Shown here in pieces: positions 25,518 to 34,372 of a stretch of 64,000 nt of DNA. The DNA is from Bacteroidetes bacterium UBA2475 (GTDB taxonomy: Bacteria > Bacteroidota > Bacteroidia > B-17B0 > Aurantibacillaceae). The stretch is taken from the NCBI GenBank assembly GCA_002342065.1, contig DDPF01000007.1, positions 1-64,000 of the forward strand, written 5' to 3'. Every line of letters begins with the position of its first letter. Within the stretch, counting starts at the first letter, position 1. The notes beneath the pieces are model-generated. The model searched no databases, was not told the DNA's origin, and worked only from the letters and a program-made list of their open reading frames with translations. The position numbers and the translations under genes are program-made.

Positions 25518-25672
25518 ATTTTTTTAACCACATAGGCGCATAGAAAGAATCTCTAACAGAGCGCCTAAAGAAACACAAAGCTTTCATCGTCGAAGACGAA
25601 GAAATTCTATGCTTTACTTTTTTATGGTAAATAGAAAAATGAAAACTATGTTTCTATGTGTTTAAATTTTTA
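25515..25672. repeat. Intergenic inverted-repeat element, CACATAG type
   Basis: The left end reads AACCACATAGGCGCATAGAAA and the right end, on the other strand, reads AAACACATAGAAACATAG, giving imperfect terminal inverted repeats. A short palindrome (TCGTCGAAGACGA) lies inside. It fills the gap between two convergent genes. Elements with this wording recur between genes in many Bacteroidota, as far as I recall. Confidence 0.6.
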
Positions 25673-25679
25673 GTTTGAA

Positions 25680-26396
25680 TCAATGATGCGCTTGTTCATC
25701 CCTTGAAATAAATTGAAGATCGGCAATTAATTTTAAAACAAATTCTAATTGTTCTTCTCGGCTAAGGTCGCTGTTATCTAATATTACTGCGTCATCTGCT
25801 TGTGTTAACGGACTTTCTTCGCGACTTATATCTGCCATATCGCGTTTTAATAAACTCATCTCTACTTCTTCTATAGTAAAATACTGGCCCTTACTACTAA
25901 ACTCATCCTGCCTTCTTTTTGCGCGTACATCCGGATCGGCGATCATAAATAATTTTAATTCTGCTTTCGGAAAAACATGTGTGCCAATATCGCGGCCATC
26001 CATTACCACCGCTTTCTTTTTTCCCATTACACGTTGCAACGCCACCATTTTTTCGCGTACTTCTTTAATGGCACTTACTTTACTTACAAGGCCACTCACT
26101 TTCATGGTCCTTATGTCGCGTTCCACATCTACACCATTTAAAAGCACATCCGAATTATGTGTTTTGGGATTTACTTCAAATTCAACTTCAATTTTTGGAA
26201 GGCTTTTTAATAAAGCTTTTACATTAATTTCGTCATTATCATCTATGATCTTATTCTCTAAGGCATATAAAGTAACTGCGCGATACATAGCGCCGGTATC
26301 AATGTAATTATAACCCAGTTTGTGAGCCAAAGCTTTTGCCAGTGTGCTTTTTCCGCAACTGCTGTACCCGTCTATGGCTATGGTTATTTTTTGCAC
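25680..26396 (-). CDS. cmk: Cytidylate kinase
   Basis: The protein has 238 aa. The start is GTG at 26396, directly before the Walker A loop GYSSCGKSTLAKAL. CMP-binding motifs follow: YIDTGAMYRAVTLYAL and MDGRDIGTHVFPKAELKLFM, then RAKRRQDE and the lid. It phosphorylates CMP and dCMP. The length and motif order are normal. It is divergent from purA. Confidence 0.94.
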   Translation of the reverse strand: MQKITIAIDGYSSCGKSTLAKALAHKLGYNYIDTGAMYRAVTLYALENKIIDDNDEINVKALLKSLPKIEVEFEVNPKTHNSDVLLNGVDVERDIRTMKVSGLVSKVSAIKEVREKMVALQRVMGKKKAVVMDGRDIGTHVFPKAELKLFMIADPDVRAKRRQDEFSSKGQYFTIEEVEMSLLKRDMADISREESPLTQADDAVILDNSDLSREEQLEFVLKLIADLQFISRDEQAHH

Positions 26397-26521
26397 TGCT
26401 ATAAATTTACAAATTTCTTTTTTGTAAAAAAATCAACATTTTATACGAATCCGGCCAATAGTCTTATTTTTTTTACTTTTAAAAAGTTATTAAAAAGGGT
26501 GGTTCACTTTTGCTTTTAATT

Positions 26522-26529
26522 TAAATTTG
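26522..26529 (+). promoter_or_regulatory. Candidate -7 box of purA (TAAATTTG)
   Basis: A perfect TAnnTTTG match ends 18 bp before the purA ATG, in the cmk/purA divergent region. No well-spaced -33 TTG is seen. Confidence 0.4.
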
Positions 26530-26547
26530 CCCTTTAATAAAAATACT

Positions 26548-27813
26548 ATGAAAGCAGACGTACTTTTAGGATTACAATGGGGTGACGAAGGAAAAGGTAA
26601 AATAGTTGATGTTTTAACTCCTGATTATGATATTATTGCCCGTTTCCAGGGTGGACCTAACGCAGGACATACGTTGGAGTTTAATGGAATTAAGCACGTG
26701 CTGCATACGATCCCTAGCGGGATATTTCATCCTACCGCTATTAATATAGTTGGTAACGGGGTTGTAATAGATCCTGTTATCTTTAAAAAAGAAATTGATG
26801 CCTTATCAAAATTAGGTGTTGATGTAAAAGCAAAATTGCTAATAAGCAAACGCGCTCATTTAATTTTACCTACTCACCGTTTAATTGATGCCGCAAGCGA
26901 AGCAGCCAAAGGCAAAAATAAAATTGGTTCTACTTTAAAAGGTATTGGTCCAACCTATATGGACAAGACAGGAAGAAATGGATTACGTATTGGTGATATT
27001 GAAACAAATGAGTTCAGAGAAAAATATAGCACCTTAGTTGAAAAACATAAACAATTATTATCGTTCTATAATTTTGAATACAATTTAGCTGAGTTGGAAC
27101 CAACCTGGTTTGAAGCTATTGAATCATTAAAAGAATTGCAGTTTGTTGAGACCGAACATTATTTAAATACTGCCATGGTTTCAGGTAAACGTGTTTTAGC
27201 TGAAGGAGCACAAGGAAGTTTACTTGACATTGATTTTGGATCGTACCCTTTTGTAACAAGTAGCAACACAATTTGTGCAGGTGCTTGTAATGGTCTAGGA
27301 ATTGCTCCAAATAAAATTGGCAATGTAATTGGAATTTTCAAAGCATACTGCACACGCGTTGGTAGCGGACCTTTTCCTACAGAATTGGAAGATGAGGTTG
27401 GTGAAAAAATTCGTCAGATAGGACGTGAGTTTGGAAGCACAACCGGCAGACCGCGCCGTACCGGTTGGTTAGACATCCCCGCTTTAAAATATGCAGTAAT
27501 GGTAAATGGTGTTACAGAATTAATGATGATGAAAGCTGACATTTTGAGTGAGTTTGAAACCATTGAAGTTTGTACACACTACAATTATAACGGACAAGTA
27601 ATTGATTATTTACCATACAATATCGATCCTAATTATCTTAAGCCAATTACAACGCCTTTAAAAGGGTGGAACAAAGATCTTACAGCAATTGAAAATAAGA
27701 ACGATCTTCCAAAAGAATTAATGGAATATGTTCGTTTTATTGAGAAAGCTGTTGATACAAAAATCACAATTGTATCTGTGGGGCCTGATAGGAAACAGAC
27801 AATAAGAATGTAA
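26548..27813 (+). CDS. purA: Adenylosuccinate synthase
   Basis: The protein has 421 aa from the ATG at 26548; an upstream in-frame TTG at 26527 overlaps the -7 box and is rejected. The GTP-binding QWGDEGKGKIVD loop, GGPNAGHT, KGIGPTYMDKTGRNGLR and GSTTGRPRRTGWLD motifs are all present. It joins IMP and aspartate in AMP synthesis. purN lies nearby on the same strand but not in the same operon. Confidence 0.96.
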   Translation: MKADVLLGLQWGDEGKGKIVDVLTPDYDIIARFQGGPNAGHTLEFNGIKHVLHTIPSGIFHPTAINIVGNGVVIDPVIFKKEIDALSKLGVDVKAKLLISKRAHLILPTHRLIDAASEAAKGKNKIGSTLKGIGPTYMDKTGRNGLRIGDIETNEFREKYSTLVEKHKQLLSFYNFEYNLAELEPTWFEAIESLKELQFVETEHYLNTAMVSGKRVLAEGAQGSLLDIDFGSYPFVTSSNTICAGACNGLGIAPNKIGNVIGIFKAYCTRVGSGPFPTELEDEVGEKIRQIGREFGSTTGRPRRTGWLDIPALKYAVMVNGVTELMMMKADILSEFETIEVCTHYNYNGQVIDYLPYNIDPNYLKPITTPLKGWNKDLTAIENKNDLPKELMEYVRFIEKAVDTKITIVSVGPDRKQTIRM

Positions 27814-27815
27814 AT

Positions 27816-28025
27816 CTATTTTATTTTTTTACCACACCACGGGCAATATTTAATTACAATACCTGAGGTGCCACCATCATGAATTAGAATTCTGAACTCT
27901 GTTTTAGTTTTATTTACGTCTAAAAGCACATCTGGGCAATCATATATAGAATCATGTATGTCACATTTTTTATCAAATTGAGATGACATCATTTTACAAC
28001 AAAATTTTTTTGATGTTTTTTCCAT
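27816..28025 (-). CDS. DUF6980 family small Cys-rich protein
   Basis: The protein has 69 aa from the ATG at 28025; a GTG at 28037 would add four residues. It shows FCCKMM, KKCDIHDSIYDCPDVLL, LIHDGGTSGIVIKYCPWCGKK. The closing CPWCG with the earlier CC and CDxH looks like a zinc ribbon. The family is small and uncharacterised. It lies 14 bp downstream of lgt and probably shares its transcript. It is convergent with purA, with only 2 bp between the stops. Confidence 0.75.
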   Translation of the reverse strand: MEKTSKKFCCKMMSSQFDKKCDIHDSIYDCPDVLLDVNKTKTEFRILIHDGGTSGIVIKYCPWCGKKIK

Positions 28026-28039
28026 TGAAGAAATCACTT

Positions 28040-28903
28040 TTATAAAGTCTGTTCAACTTCTTCTTTACGATAAGCGCCTGGTGTTAATTTAAATGAACGC
28101 CAGATCATAAAGGCACCAATTAAAACAAATGGAATACTAAGTATCTGACCCTGATTTAAAATATTGTTATTCTCAAAATCAACTTGATTCTCTTTTAAAA
28201 ATTCATCAAAAAAACGTTCGGTAAAAAGTAACACGCACATTACACCAAACATAAAACCCGGACCAACTTTATCACGTTTGTTTTTCCAAAGCCAGTACAT
28301 TAAAATAAATAAGAAGAAACAGAAGATAGCTTCGTATAATTGAGCGGGGTGACGCGGTAAATTATCTTCCTGAACAAAAATAAATGCCCATGGCACATCG
28401 GTTACTTTTCCAATGATCTCGCTGTTTATTAAATTACCTAAACGAATGCACATTGCTGCTAGAGGCACAACCACTACCAGCCGATCAAATAACCAGAGCC
28501 AGCTTTCTTTTTCTTTACGGCAATATAATACCATGGCAGTTAAAATACCTAAAGCTCCACCATGGCTGGCTAAACCACCTTCATAAACTTTTAAGATGTT
28601 TAAAGGATGAGATAAATAACCTTCAATAACAGCACCGTTTGCAAGAGTTTCATCAAACCATGGCCCATAAAATAAACAATGGCCTATTCTTGCACCCAAA
28701 ACAGTACCTAAAATTATATACAGCGTTAAAGAGTCTAAGGCTTTGTCAGAACGCTTCTCGGCTTTAAATATGCGGTTCATAAAAAAGTGACTGGCAATAA
28801 AAGCCAGCGCCCACATTAGTCCATACCAACGCACAGGCCAATCAATACCGGGAATTGTGAAGATCTCAGGAGCGGGGTTCCAGTTTATATAGTTAAGTAA
28901 CAT
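28040..28903 (-). CDS. lgt: Prolipoprotein diacylglyceryl transferase
   Basis: The protein has 287 aa from the ATG at 28903; the longer frame to 28936 adds residues not usual for the family. Seven membrane helices are predicted. The motifs RWYGLMWALAF, a GLASHGGALGI loop, and RLGNLINSEIIG with the invariant Arg, Gly and Asn are visible. Lgt adds diacylglycerol to lipobox cysteines, the first step in maturation of the lipoproteins that are plentiful in this window. Confidence 0.94.
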   Translation of the reverse strand: MLLNYINWNPAPEIFTIPGIDWPVRWYGLMWALAFIASHFFMNRIFKAEKRSDKALDSLTLYIILGTVLGARIGHCLFYGPWFDETLANGAVIEGYLSHPLNILKVYEGGLASHGGALGILTAMVLYCRKEKESWLWLFDRLVVVVPLAAMCIRLGNLINSEIIGKVTDVPWAFIFVQEDNLPRHPAQLYEAIFCFFLFILMYWLWKNKRDKVGPGFMFGVMCVLLFTERFFDEFLKENQVDFENNNILNQGQILSIPFVLIGAFMIWRSFKLTPGAYRKEEVEQTL

Positions 28904-28950
28904 GGTTAGCAAAATTAGTAAATTCTTCCATAGCATTTCTAATTAATAAC

Positions 28951-28958
28951 TATTTTTG
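28951..28958 (+). promoter_or_regulatory. Candidate -7 box of purN (TATTTTTG), nearly leaderless
   Basis: A perfect TAnnTTTG match ends 4 bp before the purN ATG. If used, the transcript would begin at or very close to the start codon. Confidence 0.35.
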
Positions 28959-28962
28959 GCCA

Positions 28963-29526
28963 ATGATCAATGCAGCCATATTTGCGAGTGGAGAAGGAAC
29001 AAATGCCGAGAATTTATTCACCTATTTTGCAAACGACCCGCGCATAAAAATAAAACTGGTGGTTACCAACCGAGATGATGCCGGGATAATTGCCCGCGCC
29101 GAAAAGCACAAAAAGAACGTGCAGATAATAAGTAAAGCTGCGTTAGAAAATTATACCGATAAATTTATTGAGTTCTTAAAAGTTGAAAAAATAGATCTTA
29201 TTATTTTAGCAGGTTTTTTAATAAAGATCCCTGAAGCCTTTATAAAAGCTTTTCCAAATAAGATAGTTAATCTGCATCCGGCATTGCTTCCAAATTATGG
29301 TGGCAAAGGCATGTATGGTATAAATGTGCATAAGGCAGTGATCGCCAATAAGGATAAAGAAAGCGGTATCACTGTTCATTTTGCAAATGAAGAATATGAT
29401 AAAGGTGAAATAATCCTGCAGGCTAAATGTGTTATCGATCCAAACGAAACTCCGGAATCATTGGCAAAAAAGATCCAGGCCTTAGAATTTGAGCATTTGC
29501 CAAAGGCTATCGAAAAATTTCTCTAA
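28963..29526 (+). CDS. purN: Phosphoribosylglycinamide formyltransferase
   Basis: The protein has 187 aa, the normal length. It starts INAAIFASGEGTNAENL and carries the catalytic region IVNLHPALLPNYGGKGMYG with the conserved Asn-Leu-His, and the VNVHKAV/ITVHF blocks around residues 125-145. It uses 10-formyl-tetrahydrofolate in purine synthesis. It is divergent from lgt with a 59-bp gap. Confidence 0.95.
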   Translation: MINAAIFASGEGTNAENLFTYFANDPRIKIKLVVTNRDDAGIIARAEKHKKNVQIISKAALENYTDKFIEFLKVEKIDLIILAGFLIKIPEAFIKAFPNKIVNLHPALLPNYGGKGMYGINVHKAVIANKDKESGITVHFANEEYDKGEIILQAKCVIDPNETPESLAKKIQALEFEHLPKAIEKFL

Positions 29527-29631
29527 TTTCCACTTATCATTAAATTATATTGATTTAGAAAATATAATTTGCCGTAGTTCCCTTTTTATTTTGATAATCT
29601 AGTTTTGAGATTATTTTTACAAAAAAATAGT

Positions 29632-30834
29632 ATGAAGAAATTAATTTTACTTGGCCTTTTATTTTTCACTACACTTTTAAGTAGTCAAACTTTTCAAACA
29701 GGTACCTTAACAGTTACTTTTAACGACCCGGCAAGAACCGGAGGATTTGGCAGTGGTGGAGGCCCCGGAAGACAAATTCAAACAGAGATCTATTACCCCG
29801 CTACAGTTGCCGGATCAAATGTAGCTGTGGCAACCGGTTCATTTCCTGTTGTTGTGATAGGACATGGTTTTGTAATGGATTGGAACAGCTATGATAATAT
29901 TTATTCAGAACTTTCTAAACGTGGTTATATAGTTGCTTTACCAAGAACTGAGGGTGGCTTTAGTCCAAGCCATTCTGAGTTTGGTTTAGATCTCTCTTTA
30001 GTTGGGAATAAAGTAATGCTTTTAAATGTTACCAATACTTTAGCGCCAATTTTTGTTGGAAAGGTTAGCCAAAAACTTGCATTAGCCGGTCATTCTATGG
30101 GTGGAGGCTCTTCTTTTTTAGCAGCAAAAAATAACCCAAGTGTAACCTGTTTATTTAATTTTGCAGCAGCGCAAACCAATCCGGCATCGAGCCAGGCCGC
30201 AAAACAAGTTGTTGTGCCTACATTAATTATAGGCGGTCAGGCCGATTGCGTTGCCCCTGCCGCAACTAATCAAAATAAAATGTGGGATAGTACAGCCTCA
30301 ACAAAAAAATTTGAAATTATTATTAAAAACTTAACGCACTGTGATTTCGGTAATGGAGGAAATTTTAACTGCACATTTGGCCAAAATACCAGTAATTGTC
30401 CGAGTACTGTAACTAATACTACGGCATTAAAGTTGTACATGAACTTTGTAAATCCTTTTTTAGATTTTAATTTAAAAGGTATTTGTACCGAAGGAACGCG
30501 CTTTATGGATAGTGTAAATTTATCGCAAGTTGTATTTGCTAAACAGCAGCTGGGTATATTGGGCTGTGCTCCAACAAACATTAATGAAGATGAGTGGATC
30601 AGTAGCTTAAATATTTATCCAAATCCAATAAAAGAAACACTATTTATAGATGTTATTAATAGTTCTGAATTGAAAATAAATTTATTTTCAATTATGGGTC
30701 AAAAGATCGAAACTAAAAATATTATTGAGGGAAATAAATTGAAAATTGAATTATCTGATCTACCTAAAGGAATTTACATTGTTAAAATAAGTGGAAATAA
30801 TAGTTCCATAACAAAACGTTTAATAAAAGAGTAA
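29632..30834 (+). CDS. Secreted alpha/beta hydrolase (cutinase/PETase-like) with type A T9SS tail
   Basis: The protein has 400 aa from the ATG at 29632, where the signal peptide (KKLILLGLLFFTTLLSSQ) begins. The hydrolase core has VVVIGHGFVMDW (oxyanion region), ALAGHSMGGGSS with the nucleophile Ser, LIIGGQADCVAP with the likely acid Asp, and NLTHCDFGNGG with the His. Extra Cys residues may form disulfides. The last 80 residues are a type A sorting domain (NIYPNPIKETLF to KRLIKE). The fold is that of chlorophyllase/cutinase and PET-hydrolase relatives. The natural substrate, probably an ester, is unknown. Confidence 0.82.
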   Translation: MKKLILLGLLFFTTLLSSQTFQTGTLTVTFNDPARTGGFGSGGGPGRQIQTEIYYPATVAGSNVAVATGSFPVVVIGHGFVMDWNSYDNIYSELSKRGYIVALPRTEGGFSPSHSEFGLDLSLVGNKVMLLNVTNTLAPIFVGKVSQKLALAGHSMGGGSSFLAAKNNPSVTCLFNFAAAQTNPASSQAAKQVVVPTLIIGGQADCVAPAATNQNKMWDSTASTKKFEIIIKNLTHCDFGNGGNFNCTFGQNTSNCPSTVTNTTALKLYMNFVNPFLDFNLKGICTEGTRFMDSVNLSQVVFAKQQLGILGCAPTNINEDEWISSLNIYPNPIKETLFIDVINSSELKINLFSIMGQKIETKNIIEGNKLKIELSDLPKGIYIVKISGNNSSITKRLIKE

Positions 30835-30839
30835 ATAAA

Positions 30840-31178
30840 TTACTTAACGCTTATCGATATCTGTTCCTGTAAATTATCAGGATGATAACTACAATAAATG
30901 CCGTAGGTAGCCGAATCGTTGAAGGTATGTTCGAACTGATCACCGGTTTTTATTTTTCCACTCGAAAAAGCCTTATTTACTTCGGTTATAGAATGGTTGG
31001 CATTGTCTTTATTGATAAAAGTAAGAGTAGTTCCTTTTTTGATATCTATAAAAGTAGGGTTAAAACGTTTGTACAATAACCAAACCTCGTTATCGCCTTG
31101 TGGCGTTGTATCATTATTTTTTTTGCACGAAAAAACAAATAATAATGAGAGAAGAAGTATGAATATAGTAAGTTTCAT
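30840..31178 (-). CDS. Small cupredoxin-like lipoprotein
   Basis: The protein has 112 aa with lipobox FVFSC18. Residues about 30-112 form a plastocyanin-type fold: FIDIKKGTTLTFINKDNANHSITE with the first His ligand, and TYGIYCSYHPDNLQEQ with Cys and the second His. The usual axial Met after the second His is absent; Leu or Gln is in its place, which would raise or shift the redox potential. It is a likely electron carrier at the periplasmic face. It lies 24 bp downstream of the ABC exporter gene and is convergent with the hydrolase gene. Confidence 0.78.
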   Translation of the reverse strand: MKLTIFILLLSLLFVFSCKKNNDTTPQGDNEVWLLYKRFNPTFIDIKKGTTLTFINKDNANHSITEVNKAFSSGKIKTGDQFEHTFNDSATYGIYCSYHPDNLQEQISISVK

Positions 31179-31202
31179 TTTTAACTTTTATAAAGATAAA
31201 GA

Positions 31203-32942
31203 TTAATTGCTTTGCATTTGATATAATTGAAAATAACTTTTCTTCAGGGCCAAAAGCTCATCATGCGTTCCCATTTCAATGATCTCGCCATCTTTCATGT
31301 AAAGAATAAGGTCAGCATTCTTTAAACTCGAAATACGATGACTTACAATGATAGCCGTTTTGTTTTTCATTTCCTTGTTTAAATTATTTAAGATCAATTC
31401 TTCAGTCTCAGTGTCAACAGCGCTTAAACAATCATCAAAGATCAACAATTGCGGTTTATTTATTAACGCACGAGCAATCGAGATGCGTTGTTTTTGCCCG
31501 CCACTTAAAGTAACGCCACGTTCACCAACAATAGTTTCATAACTGGCAGGAAAGCTCATGATGTTATCATGCACCTGCGCTTGTTTTGCCGCATCTTCAA
31601 TTTTTGTTTTGCCAGTGTTTTTATCAGAGCTTCCAAATAAAATGTTGTTAGAGATAGTATCACTAAATAAAAAAACTTCCTGCGGCACAACGCCCATATT
31701 CTTTCTTAATAAATGTAAGTTGTGTTGTTTAATATTTTTTCCATCTATCAATATCTCGCCTTTTGTAACATCATATTGACGGGTAATTAAATTGAGAATG
31801 CTCGATTTGCCGCTTCCTACTTTACCAGTGATACCAAGTGTTTGCCCTTGTTTTAATTTAAAAGAAATATTTTTTATTGCCTGAATATTATTTTCGGGAT
31901 AAATAAAATCAACGTTTCTAAATTCAATCTCGCCGTTAATTAAATATGTATTACTATTTGCATTTGTAATGTTTGGTTTGGTATCTAAAAATTCGTTTAT
32001 CCTTTCCTGCGATGCTGCAGCACGTTGTATCAACGATGTTACCCAGCCTAAAGAGGCAAATGGCCAGGTTAATTTATAAACGTATAAAATAAACTCTGTG
32101 ATGTTTCCAGGTTCTATTTTACCTTGAATTGTTAGTTTGCCACCGTACCATACTGTAAGTAAGACACTAAGGCCAACCATTAATACCATTGCAGGACCAA
32201 AATACGATTCAATAGTAGTTAATTTTAATGCAGTCTTTTTATATACCTCATTCTTTTCCTGCATCTTTCCAACAAAAAATGTCTCTCGCGCATAAGCCTT
32301 AATTACCCTTATGGCACTAAAAGTTTCCTGAGCCTGTGTAGTTAAGTTACCTAATTCTTTTTGGACATTCCCACTTTGTTTATTTATCATATCCGAAACA
32401 CGATAAATAAGATAAGAGAGTAGTGGTAATGGTAAAAAAACAATAAGTGTTAGTTTCACATTTACACTTAACATAAATATTAAAACCGTAATTGTTGTAA
32501 CAATAGTATTGGCCAAGTACATAATGGCTGGGCCGCTATACATACGCACTTTTCCAACATCTTCACTTATTCTGTTCATCAGATCGCCTGTTGTGTTTTG
32601 TTTAAAGAAGCTGGCATCCAACACCTGGTAATGATTATAGATCTCATTCTTTTGATCATACTCAATATGGCGACTCATTACAATAATGGTTTGCCGCATT
32701 AAGAACAAAAATAAACCACTGGTAAGCGCAAGAACTATAATGGTGAAACCATAACTTAAAAAAACACTCGTATCAGACGTTTGGTTATTCTTGAATACCT
32801 CAATTATTTTGTTGGTGCCATTTCTTACAATAACACCCTGATAAGTACTAAATATAGTTGAGAGCGAAACAAATAAAAGGCCGCACAAAAAGTGCCATTT
32901 GTATTTAAGAAAATAGGCGTTTATTACCTTAAGGTGTTTCAC
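31203..32942 (-). CDS. ABC exporter, fused permease and ATPase
   Basis: The protein has 579 aa. The start is GTG at 32942. Six membrane helices (residues 1-320) are followed by one ATPase domain with Walker A GKVGSGKSS, Q-loop VPQEVFLF, signature LSGGQKQR, Walker B LLIFDDCLSAVD and the H-loop VSHRIS. One such half-transporter forms a dimer that moves lipids, drugs or peptides outward. The substrate cannot be told. No partner ABC gene is next to it, so a homodimer is likely. Confidence 0.92.
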   Translation of the reverse strand: MKHLKVINAYFLKYKWHFLCGLLFVSLSTIFSTYQGVIVRNGTNKIIEVFKNNQTSDTSVFLSYGFTIIVLALTSGLFLFLMRQTIIVMSRHIEYDQKNEIYNHYQVLDASFFKQNTTGDLMNRISEDVGKVRMYSGPAIMYLANTIVTTITVLIFMLSVNVKLTLIVFLPLPLLSYLIYRVSDMINKQSGNVQKELGNLTTQAQETFSAIRVIKAYARETFFVGKMQEKNEVYKKTALKLTTIESYFGPAMVLMVGLSVLLTVWYGGKLTIQGKIEPGNITEFILYVYKLTWPFASLGWVTSLIQRAAASQERINEFLDTKPNITNANSNTYLINGEIEFRNVDFIYPENNIQAIKNISFKLKQGQTLGITGKVGSGKSSILNLITRQYDVTKGEILIDGKNIKQHNLHLLRKNMGVVPQEVFLFSDTISNNILFGSSDKNTGKTKIEDAAKQAQVHDNIMSFPASYETIVGERGVTLSGGQKQRISIARALINKPQLLIFDDCLSAVDTETEELILNNLNKEMKNKTAIIVSHRISSLKNADLILYMKDGEIIEMGTHDELLALKKSYFQLYQMQSN

Positions 32943-32946
32943 GCAG

Positions 32947-32954
32947 CAAAGGTA
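32947..32954 (-). promoter_or_regulatory. Candidate -7 box of the ABC exporter (TACCTTTG), nearly leaderless
   Basis: A perfect TAnnTTTG match on the minus strand ends 4 bp before the GTG start. It would give a leaderless or near-leaderless transcript. Confidence 0.4.
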
Positions 32955-33161
32955 ATTCTAATTTAGAGCTTATTTAAATTTTATCTAATTATTTTGTTAT
33001 GACTCTTTTTGGCTACAACATCGTTAATTTTTTCGCCGAATATACCCGATTTCGACTGCAAAAATTCCCTCATTTCGCCTAAAAATACTCTATAACAAAA
33101 CTATCATATAAAATTTAAGCAAGCTCTTATTGTTAATGTAATTTTTGATGTTTTGTTTTTG

Positions 33162-33191
33162 TTTGGAATACCAAAAAATACCCTAACTTTG
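33162..33191 (+). promoter_or_regulatory. Bacteroidota-type promoter of the amino acid dehydrogenase gene
   Basis: TTTG at 33162-33165 and TAACTTTG at 33184-33191 are 18 bp apart, which fits the -33/-7 spacing of the phylum. The start codon follows 22 bp later. It is the best promoter match in the window. Confidence 0.55.
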
Positions 33192-33213
33192 CCCCACTTC
33201 AACAAAAAAACCC

Positions 33214-34317
33214 ATGGAAGTCACAACTTTAAAAAACTCCGATCTATCTAAAGATCCGGTTATTGGCCAAATGAGCCTTCATAATCATGAGCAAATTTTA
33301 TTTTGTAATGATAACGCTACCGGCTTAAAAGCAATTATTGCAATTCACAATACAGTACTTGGGCCTTCATTGGGCGGTACACGTATGTGGAACTACGCTA
33401 ACGAGATGGAAGCGCTACACGATGTTTTGCGTTTGTCACGTGGTATGACCTACAAGTCATCTGTTGCAGGTCTAAATCTTGGTGGCGGAAAAGCAGTGAT
33501 AATTGGTGATGCCAAAAAAATTAAGAACGAAGCTTTACTTCGCCGTTTTGGAAAATTTGTAGATAGTCTTGGCGGTAAATATATTACTGCAGAAGATGTG
33601 GCCATGACCAGCCGCGATATGGAGATCATTAAAATGGAAACTGATTACGTAAGCGGTTTACCTGAAAATATGGGTGGCAGCGGCGATCCTAGTCCCGTTA
33701 CTGCATACGGTGTTTATGTAAGTATGAAAGCCAGCGCCAAAGAAGTTTGGGGCAATGATAGTTTAAGTGGTAAAAAAGTTTTAGTGCAAGGTATTGGTCA
33801 TGTTGGTGAAGTGTTGGTTGATTATTTGACCAAAGAAGGCGCTAAAGTTTATATAAATGATATTAGCCAGGAGCGTTTAAAAGAAGTGGCAGATAAATAC
33901 AAAGCAGAAGTTGTTGCAGCAGATAAAATGTTCGATCTTGATATTGATGTTTACGCACCCTGTGCTTTAGGAGCAACAGTAAATGATGATACATTAAACA
34001 AATTAAAATGTAAAATTATTTGCGGTGCAGCAAACAATCAGTTAGCTGATGAAAAAGTTCACGGCGCTTTAGTTGCTAAAAAAGGAATTTTATATGCTCC
34101 TGATTTTGTGGTTAACGCTGGTGGAATTATTAATGTGTTTTATGAATTAGAAGGATATAATAGAGAGAGAGCTCTTTCACACGCTGAAAAAATTTATGAT
34201 ACGACTTTCAATTTATTTCAATTAGCTAAAAAAGAAAACATTTTAACTTACCAGGCTGCAAATAAATTAGGCGAACAACGTATTGAAGCAATTGCCCGTA
34301 TTAATGCGGTATTGTAA
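33214..34317 (+). CDS. Glu/Leu/Phe/Val dehydrogenase family protein (leucine-dehydrogenase type)
   Basis: The protein has 367 aa. It has LGPSLGGTRMW, the catalytic-lysine segment GLNLGGGKAVIIGD, TAEDVAMTSRDME, and an NAD-binding VLVQGIGHVGEVLVDYL fold. Length and motifs fit leucine or valine dehydrogenase rather than glutamate dehydrogenase (about 420-450 aa). The enzyme deaminates branched-chain amino acids, and ilvE, also in this window, acts on the same compounds. Confidence 0.92.
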   Translation: MEVTTLKNSDLSKDPVIGQMSLHNHEQILFCNDNATGLKAIIAIHNTVLGPSLGGTRMWNYANEMEALHDVLRLSRGMTYKSSVAGLNLGGGKAVIIGDAKKIKNEALLRRFGKFVDSLGGKYITAEDVAMTSRDMEIIKMETDYVSGLPENMGGSGDPSPVTAYGVYVSMKASAKEVWGNDSLSGKKVLVQGIGHVGEVLVDYLTKEGAKVYINDISQERLKEVADKYKAEVVAADKMFDLDIDVYAPCALGATVNDDTLNKLKCKIICGAANNQLADEKVHGALVAKKGILYAPDFVVNAGGIINVFYELEGYNRERALSHAEKIYDTTFNLFQLAKKENILTYQAANKLGEQRIEAIARINAVL

Positions 34318-34372
34318 TTTGAAATAACCTTGCTGACTAACAACTAATGACTATCATCTAACGACTAATAAA

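Noticed and set aside
26527..26547. TTG start of purA seven codons upstream
   Set aside because: It overlaps the TAAATTTG promoter box and adds residues not usual in PurA.
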